Assembly (NCBI GenBank): GCA_933228675.1 | Contig: OW121741.1 | Span: 43,299,080 to 43,363,079, forward strand | DNA from: Stomorhina lunata | Lineage: Eukaryota > Arthropoda > Insecta > Diptera > Rhiniidae | Direction: 5' to 3' | Length of the DNA: 64,000 nt | Shown here: piece by piece, positions 33,070 through 46,684 of the stretch | Position numbering within the stretch: position 1 is the first letter of the stretch | Layout: every line of letters begins with the position of its first letter | Made by a program: the position numbers and the translations under genes | Notes under the pieces: generated by a model | Databases searched by the model: none | Seen by the model: only the letters and a program-made list of their open reading frames with translations | Told to the model about the DNA's origin: nothing

Positions 33070-33330
33070 TATTATTATCGACTTTAATTTTGTATTTATA
33101 TTTTTTTTAGTTTTAACATGTTGCTTTACTTAATATTTATTAATTACTAAACTTTTTTTGTTACTGAAAAATATTTTAATTAATAACAAAACTGTACAGG
33201 TTTTAGTTAGGAATTTGTATTGGTTTAGGCCTTATTGTAGGTGAAATTATTTAGATTATTTAATGTGGAAATTATTTAGTTAATCAGATGGTAAATGTGA
33301 TAATATAAACTATTTACTTTTTTTTCTAAA
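33070..33330 (-). promoter_or_regulatory. 5' flank of receptor exon 4
   Basis: It is conserved with 19741-19960 apart from an extra segment near 33210-33250. Candidate exon-specific promoter region; no core element assigned. Confidence 0.4.
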
Positions 33331-33441
33331 AAAAAACACTGGTCAACAATGCTATGGTCTACCAACATAGGAACAAGTATTATAAGTTTGTGCTGATGTA
33401 TGTTACGTATAGAAATATTGGTTTAGGACACATTCTTTACG

Positions 33442-35102
<1,661 letters not shown>

Positions 35103-36137
35103 ACAATCGACTCAGAATCACTTTCTTAGTGGGATTTCTTCAGATGTATCTTGGCAAAAATATATAAGGAGAGCTCCTAGAACATTGAAATTTGGTGCGT
35201 ATGCTTCTATTAACCACCCTGTAGTAAAACTGGGGTCATGTGTCTCCATGTCAACACTTTGTGTAACATCAATTCAAATGTCCCCAATTTTAGTTCAGTA
35301 CTGAAATAGTGAATATATAGAGACAACTATTCTAGTATATATCTGGTGACATTGTCAACGAATGTGTCAACATATATGTATATCAATAGGCCCCGATTTG
35401 ATCCCAATGTCTCCATTTGGACCAAAAGAACTACAAAGTCAATACTAAGTAAATAGTTGTTGATAGTTTGGAAGCTCAAAGATTTTTAACAAATGTATAT
35501 AGTTAGAGAAATACACAAGGGGATTAGTTGGGAATATAATAATGAAAATATTTTATTGTCACTTGATACCAACCTTTTATTTTGAATAATTCTTCACAAG
35601 TGATTTTAAAAGTTACACATATTTTAGGTTTAAGCTAGAGTATAACACTTAAACTAGATAAAGAGAGTGGCGGGAGACTGGAAACCCAGGTACTCTCGTT
35701 TACACTACTCTACACGTTTCACGCATAAACAGTTGTGATGTCTACTGGTAGATTTCGTAGGAACTCTAAATGTTAAATGTCAATAGTAGATAACATTGGA
35801 TGGGGCAAAATAGGCAAGTAGTACTGGAGACATTGTTGTGTTTCTCTGACGGCATTTACTGCAGGGCAGAGACCGAATATTAATACTTTCAAAACAATAT
35901 TTTCATATTTTAATCCATACAAAAACAATCATTGAAGTTTAAAAAATAATAAAAATCCCTAAAGATTTTTAATTGTTCGAAAAATTTTGTATCGTTTTTC
36001 AATCCGATGAAAATAAAAAATAAAAAATCGTTTAGGATCCCAGTAAAACTTTTCATTACCAAATAATGAGTTAAACAGTTAAATAATTGAACACGAACTA
36101 CTTACTCATTCGCTGTTTAAGTCATTACATTAATATG
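35103..36137. other. Non-coding, nothing recognised
   Basis: No gene or defined repeat. Wording such as GTCTCCATGTCAACAC and GTCTCCATTTGGACC may be repeat debris. Confidence 0.35.
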
Positions 36138-38379
36138 CACTCAGAAAAAAAATGAACTAAAATATAGGAAAATTTACTAAATTTGAGGAAAAAATGGTTG
36201 TTGTATGGCGCCAAAGCCGTTTTTTACAGCAATTGAGTAAAAAAATTCCTTAATTCCAGGAAAAAAAATTCCTTAAGTTTTTGATAAAATTCCTTATATC
36301 AAACAAATTTTAACTTAAACCAAATAAAATTTAACTAAAAACTTGGAAAAAAATTACTATAATTTAGTTCATATTTTATCTGAAAACTTCTTAAAAACAA
36401 CTAAATATTTCCTTTAATTTAGTTCAGATAAATATTTATCAATGCTATAAATAAGGAAAATTTTCCTTCATTTTAGTTAAAAGATAATTTATTTTTACTT
36501 AAAACAAGTAAAAACTGCAGTAAACTTATGATCAAATTTTCTACAATAGTAGAAAAAGATTACTGAAATTCAGTAAATTATTTGTTTTGATCTTACAAAA
36601 AATTTATAATTTTAAGGAAATATTTTCTTTAAAAGTGGGAAAAACATACAGAAAACAAATAAGAATAATCTTTATATATAGTAAAATATTCATTCCCAGT
36701 ATAAAATATTTCCTACATTAATAAAACTTATTTCTTATTTATATTTATCCCCTTTATAAAATAAAAGTATTAAAAATGGTATAAAGTATTTTTATTAATA
36801 TCTTTTAATAACTTTACAAAAATATTTTAAATAACATAAATACATATATAATTAAATAAGAAATAATATTTAAATTTACAACAATTTTTACATTTACTTA
36901 TATATATGTACATAAAAATTGAAGTGCACATTATTTTTTAAAAATTTAACCAAACTGTAAAATTAGTTCTTATGGGGAAAAATGGGAGTATTTTTAGTTT
37001 TACCGAAATTTCAATCAATAACAACTTATATGAAAAAATACAATAAATTAAGAGTCATAGAAATTAAAAATGGGTGAAATAGTTTTGAAATTTCCCCACA
37101 TTCATATTTGTAAAAGTTTCTTCCAATTTAAATAACTTTGGACAATGACTTAATGTTATTTATAACCCATTCTTTGCCATTAAATATCTGATCTCCTTTT
37201 AAAAGTTTATGAATTTATTTATTTGGAAATGCAATATAAACTTCAATATATCAAAGAATTTTGGTTCATAGTATAAGTTATTGGAAAATAGATAAGTTAT
37301 ATATTAATGTATTTATTAATAAAGACAAATTTTATAAGGTAAATAAATAAAAAAATCGTACTTCAGAATTAACTGCAGTATAATACATTGAAAAATATTA
37401 AAGCCTTTTCATAGTCAAATTGTTATTCAAATAACATGGAAGGGACGCTCTTTGTGACACACGGCATCTTTGGCTACGGAACACTAGAGGTCCTTAGTCT
37501 TCCCAATTTAACTAATCAAAGGTCATTTTGCAAAAAATATAAAATATGATATAGGTGTTTAATATATATATATATATATATATATTCAAATATCTTTTAT
37601 TTAGAGCATACAGTTAGAGGCATAAAATTACAAATGTTTGTGTTCTATACATATAAAAACAAACTTTTTAACTAATAACTAATAAGTTACATTATTTATT
37701 TTTATTATTACTAAATCGAAAACATTCAAGTAAATAAAATTGAATTATATTAAATGTCAAAATTCGTTGATTGGTATAAATTTCGTTCCTAAAGCCCAAC
37801 ACTTTTATCAACCCATATGCATTGCCGACAATCTGACCCGGTTCGGTTAAAAGTGTTTGGCTAAAGGAACAAAATGTATACCAAACAATGACTTTTGAGT
37901 TTTTTCTACAATTTTTTCGATTTTGTATTAATAAATAATGTGTTAAGTTCTGCCCCTTACTGTTAGCCCTATAATAACCTGCTACTTTAAAACACCTATA
38001 CGATTTATTTAATTTTAGATACTTATCAATGCATTACGCAAAAGCTCAACCTAAAAATGTATTTACCTTAAATATTTGCCCATTAATTTTATATAAGAAA
38101 AAATGTACCTAAATCCAATAACTCTACATTTAGAAGATCGCTTTTGGGGCTTAAATCTCTGTCACTAAGACCTTTTTTCTTAAAATTGTATGTTGAACTA
38201 TGACATTTATTATGTATACAACAAAGAGGAGAAAGTGCTCTAAAGGCATCATTTACATGGTTTGTTCCTCAAAAGGTTGATTGTCAGGGAAGGATTAGTT
38301 TAAATGAAAGGGAGTAGGGTCCCATATGAATTAAGACAGAGTAACGTGAAAAGGCTAATTGAAAGACGGAATGATAACT

Positions 38380-38470
38380 TCAAGTACAAACAAGTGTTAT
38401 ATTCGGCTATGCCGAATTTGACATACCCACCATTAAATTGTGTTAAATTTAGAAACATATCTCACATATC
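38380..38470. repeat. TTCGGCTATGCCGAA hairpin repeat
   Basis: ACAAGTGTTATATTCGGCTA, then the TTCGGC-TAT-GCCGAA hairpin, followed by ACATACCCACCATTAAA. Similar hairpins are at about 53110 (TTCGGCTTTACCGAA) and 61689 (TTCGGCACAGCCGAA), each next to a TATACCC-like end. Confidence 0.6.
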
Positions 38471-38989
38471 TATGAGGGTGTGCAGGTAGTTCAAAAGGTG
38501 GATCAAATTCGAAAAAAATTGTTAGGATAGTTTTTGTTTGTAAAATCTTTGGAATAAATTCGGTTGCAGTAGCTTTGTAGTTCAACATTTAAAAGTTTCT
38601 AAGTGGTTTCCCTAGTATTTAGTTTGCACACAATTTGGTCTCATATCTAGGTAAAGCTTACCATTAATAAGCTGCTAAAAACTTTTCGTTGTGAGTAATA
38701 TATAGTATGGCCAAACACGTTGATAGTTAGTTATACGGCAGGTACATTATTTTGTTAGTTCCTAATGCATCCACTGTATATAAAGTCTGGACTTAACATT
38801 GTTTTATAGCTATCTAATTTTGTAGGTGCAATTTTTATATTTATACTGAATTTTAGTGGTTTCCATGAGTGTGTTTTTTATAAAAGCTTTAGTCAAATAC
38901 GGACCGATACCTTTAAAATTTGATATACAGAATGTTGCATAAAACTTCTCTGTTCTAATTAAGTTGTTATATTTATTTAATACATCAGT

Positions 38990-39510
38990 ATTAATGTGAT
39001 TCCCGGGGCGGGGTTATATGGGAGCTCTTACTAAATATAACACCATTTCGCCTATTTTCAATACAAAACTTTTTCAAGATATCGAAAATACTTTTGTAAA
39101 ATTTTGTCCCTCATTTCGTTAAGGCGCTATCGCGCTTTCATTTGACGGACAGACGGACATAAACCCCTCATTTTGGTATTTTTGTGTTAAACTTTAATCT
39201 TTCTTGTGTTAAATTTTGTGGCCATTGCTATTGAGGTTTATCATTTATTAGCATTTAAGTATTTTAGATGGAATTTAGGCAGATTCCGTAAGCGTTTTGT
39301 ATGGGAGCTAAGTTTAAATATAAACCCATTTCGATGAAATTTTATATTCTTCATAGTGCTTATATAAAACTTCTCTATACTTAATTTTATCAACATACCT
39401 GTTATAATTTGTCATTTATTAGCAAATAAGAGATAAGCTTAAGCCTAGCTTCGTGCCTTCAACAGACAGACAGACATGCGGTCATCGCTCGGTCAACCAG
39501 CTAAATATTC
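38990..39510. repeat. CCACCATC-family dispersed repeat, copy 2
   Basis: GATTCCCGGGGCGGGGTTAT and later GGCAAATTAG-type and TTTCATTTGACGGACAGACG words are shared with 44345-45060. It ends at CGCTCGGTCAACCAGCTAAA. Confidence 0.6.
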
Positions 39511-40770
39511 GTGCCAAGTAGCACTTTTGCCGAAGATAACAAACACAAATACTTAATTAAAAAGTCATAATGTATAAGAAATGAATAGACTTACCATTAT
39601 ATGGACATAGATATCCAAGCGCATCTTATAAAACAGTCTTCGGAAATATCGAGAACATTATGCAATGTCCCTTAGAATACCCTAACTGCTAAAAAAGAAT
39701 TCAGTGTTACGATTTAAATTACATCTGTAATTTAATTTTTTCATACCTCTCGCTTTAATTTTACACAACACAGATATTTTTAAAATCACAAATATCACAA
39801 AACTACGCGGTTTATAACGAAATTTGTAAAACAAACTAATACGGACTAAAATTGAAAATAAATTATAAATGAAAATAATTTATTGACATTTATTTTTCAT
39901 ATATGAACTAATTTTTAGGAAATTTTTCTTAAATATAAGTATATAATTTTTAAGAATTTATTAAAAATTTCCCAATTACTTCGTAAATGTAAACATGATT
40001 TATTCTGATTTATCTAAACTATTTTTTAGGAAAATTGTCCTAAATACAAGTATATAACTTTCAATAAATTATTACAATTATACTTATTAAAAGAAAATTG
40101 TATACTATTGGACGTTGTAATTTATCTTAACTAATTTTAAATAAATTTTTCTTTTTTTTTCTTTTTTTGAGAAAAATTTTCTAAATCTAAGTATAACTTT
40201 TTAGTAGTTAGGAAAATAATGAACTTAAATTTAGGACAACGACTTCCAGATTTTAAGTAAGTTCAATTTTATAAACTATTTTTGAGTAAATCATTTACTC
40301 AATCAAATTTTTTGAAATAAAGTCAATATTACCTTGTTTTACGATGTGATTAACTAAAATTTAGGATATATTTACTAGTTTTTAACAAACATTTCCCTAA
40401 AATAAATAATATTTTACAAAATTCTTCGAATTTTTCTTTGGAAAAATGTTAACTATTTTTTAGTGTATGAACTATAAATTTTTTATTTAAATGTTGTATT
40501 TTTTACTAGAATGTAACAATTTTTCCTAGTTTTGAGTAAAAATTTGCTTTGAATAAGGAAATTTTTTTACTATTTTCAAGGAATTATTTTTGCTCAAATT
40601 TAGTACATGTCTTTTTTCTGAGTGTGGGGATGTCATTGGAGGCAAGTACTTACCAATTGCAGAAAAGTAATGACTTGGGTAAGCAATTTGAAAGCAACAA
40701 CAGCAACAACTTTTTTGTTGTTGTTTTTTTAAAAACATATATTTTTAAAGGAAATACAAAATTTTTTTTA

Positions 40771-40840
40771 TGATCCCATGGGGGCTCGAACCCAGACCCT
40801 CCGACTGCTAGGCAGAGACTCTTCCATTGAGCTACTTCAT
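40771..40840 (-). pseudogene. tRNA-derived SINE head or tRNA pseudogene
   Basis: The complement reads TAGCTCAATGGAAGAG (A box, about 40819-40834), then an anticodon-like arm, then GGTTCGAGCCC (B box, 40782-40792). Both internal RNA polymerase III promoter boxes are good. The acceptor arms do not pair and the T stem is poor, so it is not a functional tRNA. A SINE head is the likely source. Confidence 0.6.
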
Positions 40841-41045
40841 ATGTTGAAAACTTAGCAGCTTATAATTAATATAAACAATTTTTATTTTTAAATCCAAAAT
40901 CATGTGAAAATAACTTTGTTTTTCTCTGCTTTTTTTTGCTTTGTTGTAATTTTTGGAAAAATATTTTTATACAATTTATTGTAATTATTTTAAAACTTTT
41001 TTAAAATTATTTTAAAACTTAAACAATTTAAATCTCCTTTACTTA

Positions 41046-41480
41046 CTTAAATGTTACAACCTGTTAAGGTCAAAGTCCGAGCATATTTTAGAATTCCATG
41101 GATTTTGATCTTGTGCGAATATTCTCCAATTTTATAGGCCAAGCTTTGAAAAATGTTCCTCTACTTGGTCTTTCCATCGAAGTTTCGGACATCCTCCCCT
41201 AACATTAGGTAGTGGGACATTTTAGTTATAATTTTATCCTCTTCATTGTAATTTTTCAAGAGAGGGTTACGAGCCCGTAATCCTAACCCATTTTTATCGA
41301 TCTTATGGGACAACTCTCGGAACATGTTAACTCACAATATTAATGGGTGTTAAACTAGCTCCCCAGGTGATACCATGAGGAGGTGTGTGTCCACAGTTGA
41401 GATGAAGGATGACCCAGATAAGTTGGACTTACCAACCAAGTTAAGACCAATTAGAATCGTGTTTGGTATCCAATATCCCC
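41046..41480 (-). pseudogene. RTE-type LINE 3' fragment plus associated repeat
   Basis: The complement of 41046-41200 matches 16760-16885, the C-terminal end of the RTE-like remnant (CTTCGATG...GACCAAGTAGA; TTGGAGAATAT...). 41260-41480 matches 14905-15080 in complement (GATTCTAATTGGTCTTAACT on the minus strand). Two loci therefore share both blocks in the same order. Inactive. Confidence 0.7.
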
Positions 41481-41640
41481 TATATAATCAAAATTGACTC
41501 ATGATGGTATTTTTTCATTAACGTGAGTTAGTTTTACAATTTTTTTTTTACAGAAGATAATATTTAAGTTCTCAAAATTCAAAAATCATTTAAAAAGACT
41601 CTTTTAATAAAAAAAAAACTAAAAAAAATTGTTGCCCTTG

Positions 41641-41665
41641 GTGGGATTTGAACCGGGGCCATTCA
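41641..41665 (-). pseudogene. tRNA 3'-half-like sequence with B box
   Basis: The complement contains GGTTCAAATCCC (41643-41654), an excellent B box, followed by ACCAAGGGCA. No convincing A box is upstream, so this is a SINE or tRNA fragment only. Confidence 0.45.
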
Positions 41666-42352
41666 GTTTAAATTACCATCTTAATTACAAATAAGTACTT
41701 CTGTAATAAATTATTATTTATTCGGATGGTATGTTGTAGTCGTTACAAGGTAACCAGTTATCAGAGTACTTGCCATTATCAAAGTTTTCCTGGGATATTT
41801 ATCAGTTTAAAATAATTTTCATCTTTTTTCATCCGATGAAAAAAAATTTTGATAGAAAATATTCAAATTTTATTTCTGTATTTGTCATGGTTTCATTCAT
41901 CATTATGTTCTTGCATAGATTGGACAACTCCAAAATCCTTGCGCCAGCTGCCGTAGCAGGAGGATTTCTCGCATGATTTCCCCTTGAAGTAGTATATTCT
42001 GTAATGTTGTTTCTTTCGATGCTTAAAACATTGTGAGTGCTAAGTCGATGGGCGATGGGCTCAAAGACATAAGCCACGTTTGTATAGCGAGGCGCTTAAT
42101 CCGAGACTGACGCCCGCTTGCAGCCGCAACTAACATGTTGAACAGACGCTGCATTTTCTTTAGACCATATACGTTGGAATGGCTCTAAGATAACTCCATT
42201 TTATATTAGCCCTGACTTAGAATCCCACACGGGTTGTTTACCGCATCTAAAACTAGGTTGCTCAGGTTTCCAGGATGTACCACGAGAAGGTTAGAGTGGG
42301 AATTGGATATAGTTCTTACCTGGTAGCTAGAGACGACAGGCAATTGCTGCAT

Positions 42353-42401
42353 CCTCCCAGGCCCTATGCTCCACTGGGAGTCAAGGATGACAGAAGAAGA
42401 T
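42353..42401 (+). mobile_element. RTE-type 3' end, short insertion
   Basis: GGCCCTATGCTCCACTGGGA through a GAAGAAGA tail, the same 3' end as at 59450-59492. Only the last ~45 bp is present; no target duplication is obvious. Confidence 0.8.
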
Positions 42402-42559
42402 TTGTCCTGGTATAAAAAGTCTTAAGGACGTTTAGAAAAATTTTTAATTTTTATCAAAATTGAAAATATTTTTCGCCCGAAATGTTTGTTTCTTAACCGA
42501 TCGTAACGAAACTATTAGTATTGAAGTATACGAAGTTGAAAAATATGAAAAGTTTCATG

Positions 42560-43032
42560 AAAATCATGGCCCACTTATGACAATAAACGTTCAAAGTGCT
42601 TGGCTTCTCTAGCTCGCCACAGACTCCGCAACCTAATCTCGACCCTAACAGGTCATTGTACTTTTGGCCTGCATGGCAGAAGGCTTAACCTTCAACACTA
42701 TGACTACTGCCGAAGCTGTCACAACGTCGAAGAGGAGGAAACGGTTACTCATCTTCTCTGCCTCTGCCCCGCTCTTTCATTTTCGAGAGCTACCTTTCTG
42801 GGGGCACTTTATCTGCATGATTTATCCGATCTAGCGAGTATTGACATTCGTAAAATAGACTCGTTTATCAGAGCTACAGGCTGGCTTGAATAAGCCTCTT
42901 ATCGATGGCCTGGAATTAATTATCTTTGTTCTCTTTTCCAGTCTATCCCCTGCAGGTACCACAAAGGGACCGCTTCTAGGACCCAAGTGACGCTGACTTA
43001 ACATCGGCTGCCTGCCTAACCTAACCTAACCT
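42560..43032 (+). mobile_element. I/LOA/R1-like LINE 3' end with TAACC tail
   Basis: A reading frame to 42893 encodes the region after RNase H in I/LOA/R1-type LINEs: LTGHCTFGLHGRRL, YDYCRSCHNVEEEETVTHLL, CLCPALSF and FIRATGWLE. A UTR follows, ending GCCTAACCTAACCTAACC, a repeat tail instead of poly(A). It is 5'-truncated. A shred of the same 3' end in the opposite orientation is at 54474-54540. Confidence 0.75.
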
Positions 43033-43260
43033 TCATGAAAATCTACCACGCCGACCGCATATATAAGTCGAAAATATTTTTTCTCCCAAAATTTGTATTT
43101 CTTCACCAAAAGTTACGAAACTTACCACAAATCATATGTATTATAAAACTAAAATATATACAAAGTTTCAAGAAAATCTGCCACGACCATTGCCCTTTAT
43201 GTTCTCCAGAACATCGAAATTAATAACTACCAAAATAAATAATAAATATATACTTTTATT

Positions 43261-44084
43261 CAGGGACCGTAACTGTTATAACTTTTATCGTAAAAATCAG
43301 AAAATAAGTTATTTTCTGACTTTGATTTTTTCGAGCGGAAATAAAAGTTATTTTTTGACTTTTATTTTTTCGATAAAAAATAACACTTATTTTTGACTTT
43401 TATTTTTTCAAGCAAAAATAAAAGTTATTTTTGAACTTTTATTTTTTCGATAAAAAACAACAGTTATTTTTGACTTTTATTTTTTCAAGCAAGAATAAAA
43501 GTTATTTTTTGATTTTTATTTTTTCGAGCAGAAATAAAAGTTATTTTTTTACTTTTATTTTTTCGAGCAGAAATAAAAGTTATTTTAGTTTGAATTCATA
43601 ATAAATTCATTGAAAAATGTTTTCAAACAAAGATAATTTTTCAGTGAAAATAATTTGCATATGCTCAAGAATTAATGGAGTTCAGTTTTGCAATCATAAT
43701 TGGGGTTGAAAACACAAAAATAACTTTTATTTCTGCTCGAAAAAATAAAAGTCAAAAAATAACTTTTATTTCTGCTCGAAATAATAAAAGTCAAAAAATA
43801 ACTGTTATTTTAGCTTGAAAAATTAAAAGTTAAAAACTAACTTTTATTTTTGCTCGAAAAATTAAAAGTTAAAAATAACTGTTATTTTTGCCACAAAAAA
43901 ATAAAAATCAAAAAATAACTGTTATTTTTTGCCTAAAAAAAATCAGATTTTTAAAAAGCATCGCATTTTATGAAAATTTGGTCCAAGACTATCAAAATGC
44001 TATACTTGGTTTTATTATCCGACATTTCCTTGCGGTTGCTTTTTTAATCAAAAATTCAAAAACAACAGTTATTTTCGGCCCCTG
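43261..44084. mobile_element. hAT-like MITE built of tandem hairpin units, perfect 8-bp TSD
   Basis: It starts CAGGGACCGTAAC and ends GGCCCCTG. It is flanked by CTTTTATT at 43253-43260 and 44085-44092. The left third (43290-43580) is a tandem array of about 40-45-bp units (AAAAGTTATTTTTTGACTTT, TTCGAGCAGAAAT). The right third (43720-43950) is the same array inverted. The 824-bp element could fold into a multi-register hairpin. No transposase. Confidence 0.9.
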
Positions 44085-44094
44085 CTTTTATTTA

Positions 44095-44344
44095 TCTTCT
44101 ATCATTTCTTTAAAGACATCGTCAGCTTCCAAAACATGTTTATAGGGCTGGCGTCTTATGCTGGTAACATAAGGATCTGATGATATAAGAAGGCAATGAA
44201 AACATCTATGTTTGTTGCCATCCTGCCGCACTTCCTGGAGAACATAAGCCTATACCTCCTATTGTCTTTATTTCTAGCTTGTTTTGCTTCAGCGTAGCCG
44301 AATATTGTATTGATTTCTAAATTTTGTTTTATTTCATTTATCAG
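44095..44344. other. Short unexplained stretch
   Basis: A 63-codon minus-strand frame (44156-44347) with ARNKDNRRYRLMFSRKCG has no recognised family. Possibly decayed retroelement coding sequence. Confidence 0.25.
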
Positions 44345-45060
44345 CATTAATATGATTCCCGGGGCGGGGTTATATGGGAGCTCAAACTAAATGTGAACCG
44401 ATTTTGCCTATTCTAAATATACAATTTTTCCATATATATTTTACAAAATACTTTTTTAAAATTATGTCTCTCTAGCTCTATTCATTTGGGAGCTATCGCG
44501 CTTTCATTTGACGGACAGAATCCCCCTATCTTTTTGGGATTTTTGTGTTTCCGTAAGTTTTAGATATGGAGGCTATAGTCAAATGGTGACCGATATCATT
44601 GACATAAAACTTCCTTGTGATAAATTTAGCCATAGCTTTTGAGGCCCTATACTCCACTGGTGGTCAAGGATAACAGAAGAAGAAGCTATTATAGTCATTA
44701 TAATTTATCGGCATTTACATAAGTGTACTTTATGTGGAATTTAGGCTGTTTCCGTAAGTGTTTTGCTTGGAAACTATGGTTAAAGAACCGATTTCGATGA
44801 AATTTTATCAGCGGCACAACGATCGTGTAAAACTTGTCTATATTAATTTTATCATCATACATATCTATTATAATTTGTCATTTATTAGCAAAAATGCGAT
44901 TAGCCAAGGCGATTTCGCCCAATTTCAATACCAAAATTTTCCAAGAAATGAAAAATATTTTTGCCAAGTTTCAGTGACCTAGCTTCATTTGTTTAGGCAA
45001 TATCGTGCCTTCAACAGATGGACATTGCACAATCCAGTTAAAATTTCATAAGAATTCAGA
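44345..45060. repeat. CCACCATC-family dispersed repeat, copy 3
   Basis: It shares GATTCCCGGGGCGGGGTTAT and the CATTTGACGGACAGA block with 38990-39510, and later parts with 50270-50870. It is interrupted by an RTE-type 3' end at about 44639-44693. Confidence 0.6.
44639..44692 (+). mobile_element. RTE-type 3' end, short insertion
   Basis: GAGGCCCTATACTCCACTGG to a GAAGAAGA tail, flanked by AGCTTTT and AGCTATT, an imperfect short target duplication. It sits in a dispersed repeat whose uninterrupted form (AAAGCTATTACAATTTAT) is at about 50373. Confidence 0.75.
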
Positions 45061-45155
45061 ATATATTTTCCTTTTGGTTTTTAAGCCAATATTAAGAAAG
45101 TTACAAACGGAATGACAATCTCAATGTAAATCACAATCTGAATATAGATTAAGAA

Positions 45156-46684
45156 GTACCTGGTTGACCGAGCCTTGCTCGGAGCTTTATAATAATAAGC
45201 ATTTGAGACAAATTTTTAAGTTTTCATATATTTTGTTTTATAAAGTACTAAAATAAATTTAAAGGAAAGACATTACATAAATATACAGTTCATTTTGAAT
45301 TATTTTATTTATTTTGTCCGATCAACACATAGTTTGCATAGTTTACAGTTTAACTCATTTTGAATAATTTTGGAAATTGGCCATACTAACAGATAACCTC
45401 CGTCGGCTCATGCGCATCAACTTTGCTATTACGCCACCTGTCGGAAGAAACCATCGTCTGCTTATGCGTTACAACTTTTCTAATGTTCATAACATGATCA
45501 AATGCTGAATTTACGATTTTATTCATTTAGAGTAATTTTTAGTGGCGGCACCCGTCGGACTTTGGTCATACCAATTAATAAACCTTCCTCGGCTTATCCG
45601 CAACAACTTTGCTAAAGATCATAGCATGATTAAATGTACAGCCTACGATGTAATTGACTTTGAGAAAAATTCAGTGGCGCCATCTGTCGAAATTACTTCA
45701 TACCAACTATGAAACCTTCGTCGTTTCATGTGCAACAACTTTTCTATAGATCATAGCATGATCAAACACACAGTTTACAATTTAACTCACTTTGAGTAAT
45801 TTTCAGTAGCGCAACCTGTCGGAAGTTGCTCACACCAACTAAGAAACCCTCGCCGGCTTATGCGCTACAATTTTGCTAAAGATCATAGCATGATCAAATG
45901 CACAGTTTACGATTCAATTAATTTTTAGTTATTTTTAGTGGCGCCACCTATCGGATTTTTTTCTAACTTAAATCCTTCGCCGGCTTATCCGCAACATCTT
46001 CTCTAAAGATCATAACATGATCAAATGCATATTTGAACATACATACAAACATTCATTTGTTTAAAAGTTATAACATTACTAATTTTTCCCCCTTTTTATC
46101 CCCTAATTTCAAAAAAGTTCCATATGCATATTTGGTACTTCTTTGGTACCAATTGAATTTGGTACAATTTATTAAAACGCAGTTAACATAATGTTTCTAT
46201 TCATATTACTTTTTGAGATGTTAGTTATAATTTTATCCTTTTTTTTTACCCATTTTGGCCCAAAATCAAAAAAGTACGTGTTCAATATATCTTTCACATC
46301 TATTGACTGCAGTACAAAGTTCCTTTCTATATTCTTTGGTTTAAAAAATAAGAGTGGTTTAAAAAAGTAACAAAAAAAACTATTTTCACCCTTTTTTACC
46401 CCCTATCGGACATAGCTTCAAAAAAGTACAAAAAACCTGTCCGCTTACTTTCATAGCTGTTCAAAACGTAATTTTAATTTTGGTTATTTAGGAGATATAA
46501 CGTTTTCGATTTTTTCTCGTTTTTACCCACTTTGCGGTAAAAATTCCAAAATTCTCTTCATATTCGTTCTATATGAAAAAAAGGTACCCAGTGTCTAAAT
46601 TTTGTCAAAATCGTTAGAGCCGATTTCGAGATAGCCATTATCTTATTATATTCTTAAACGAGCAATAATTGTATGTATATATAC
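45156..46684. repeat. TGGCGCCAC tandem-repeat element, copy C
   Basis: Starts AGTACCTGGTTGACCG. Five decayed unit cores lie near 45430, 45542, 45672, 45805 and 45938. Then come the TTGGTACCAATTGAAT block, CAAAATCGTTAGAGCCG, and the end motif TTAAACGAGCAATAATTGTA. It is head to head with copy D. Confidence 0.75.

Larger units (their letters stand above)
36138..40624. mobile_element. 4.5-kb TIR element, CACTCAGAAAAAA termini
   Basis: It begins CACTCAGAAAAAA followed by an ACTAAA word and ends with the complement. The first and last 500-700 bp are rich in direct and inverted TTTAGT/ACTAAA and GGAAA/TTTCC words, like transposon subterminal repeats. No transposase is found in any frame. The middle holds a TA run (37561) and a dispersed repeat (38990-39510). 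No clear target duplication is seen, so it is a candidate. Confidence 0.55.

Noticed and set aside
40771..40840. Functional tRNA gene
   Set aside because: The B and A boxes are good, but the acceptor arms do not pair and the T stem is poor.
43290..43950. CRISPR-like repeat array
   Set aside because: Eukaryotic context; units are AT-rich and contiguous without unique spacers, and the array belongs to a hAT MITE.
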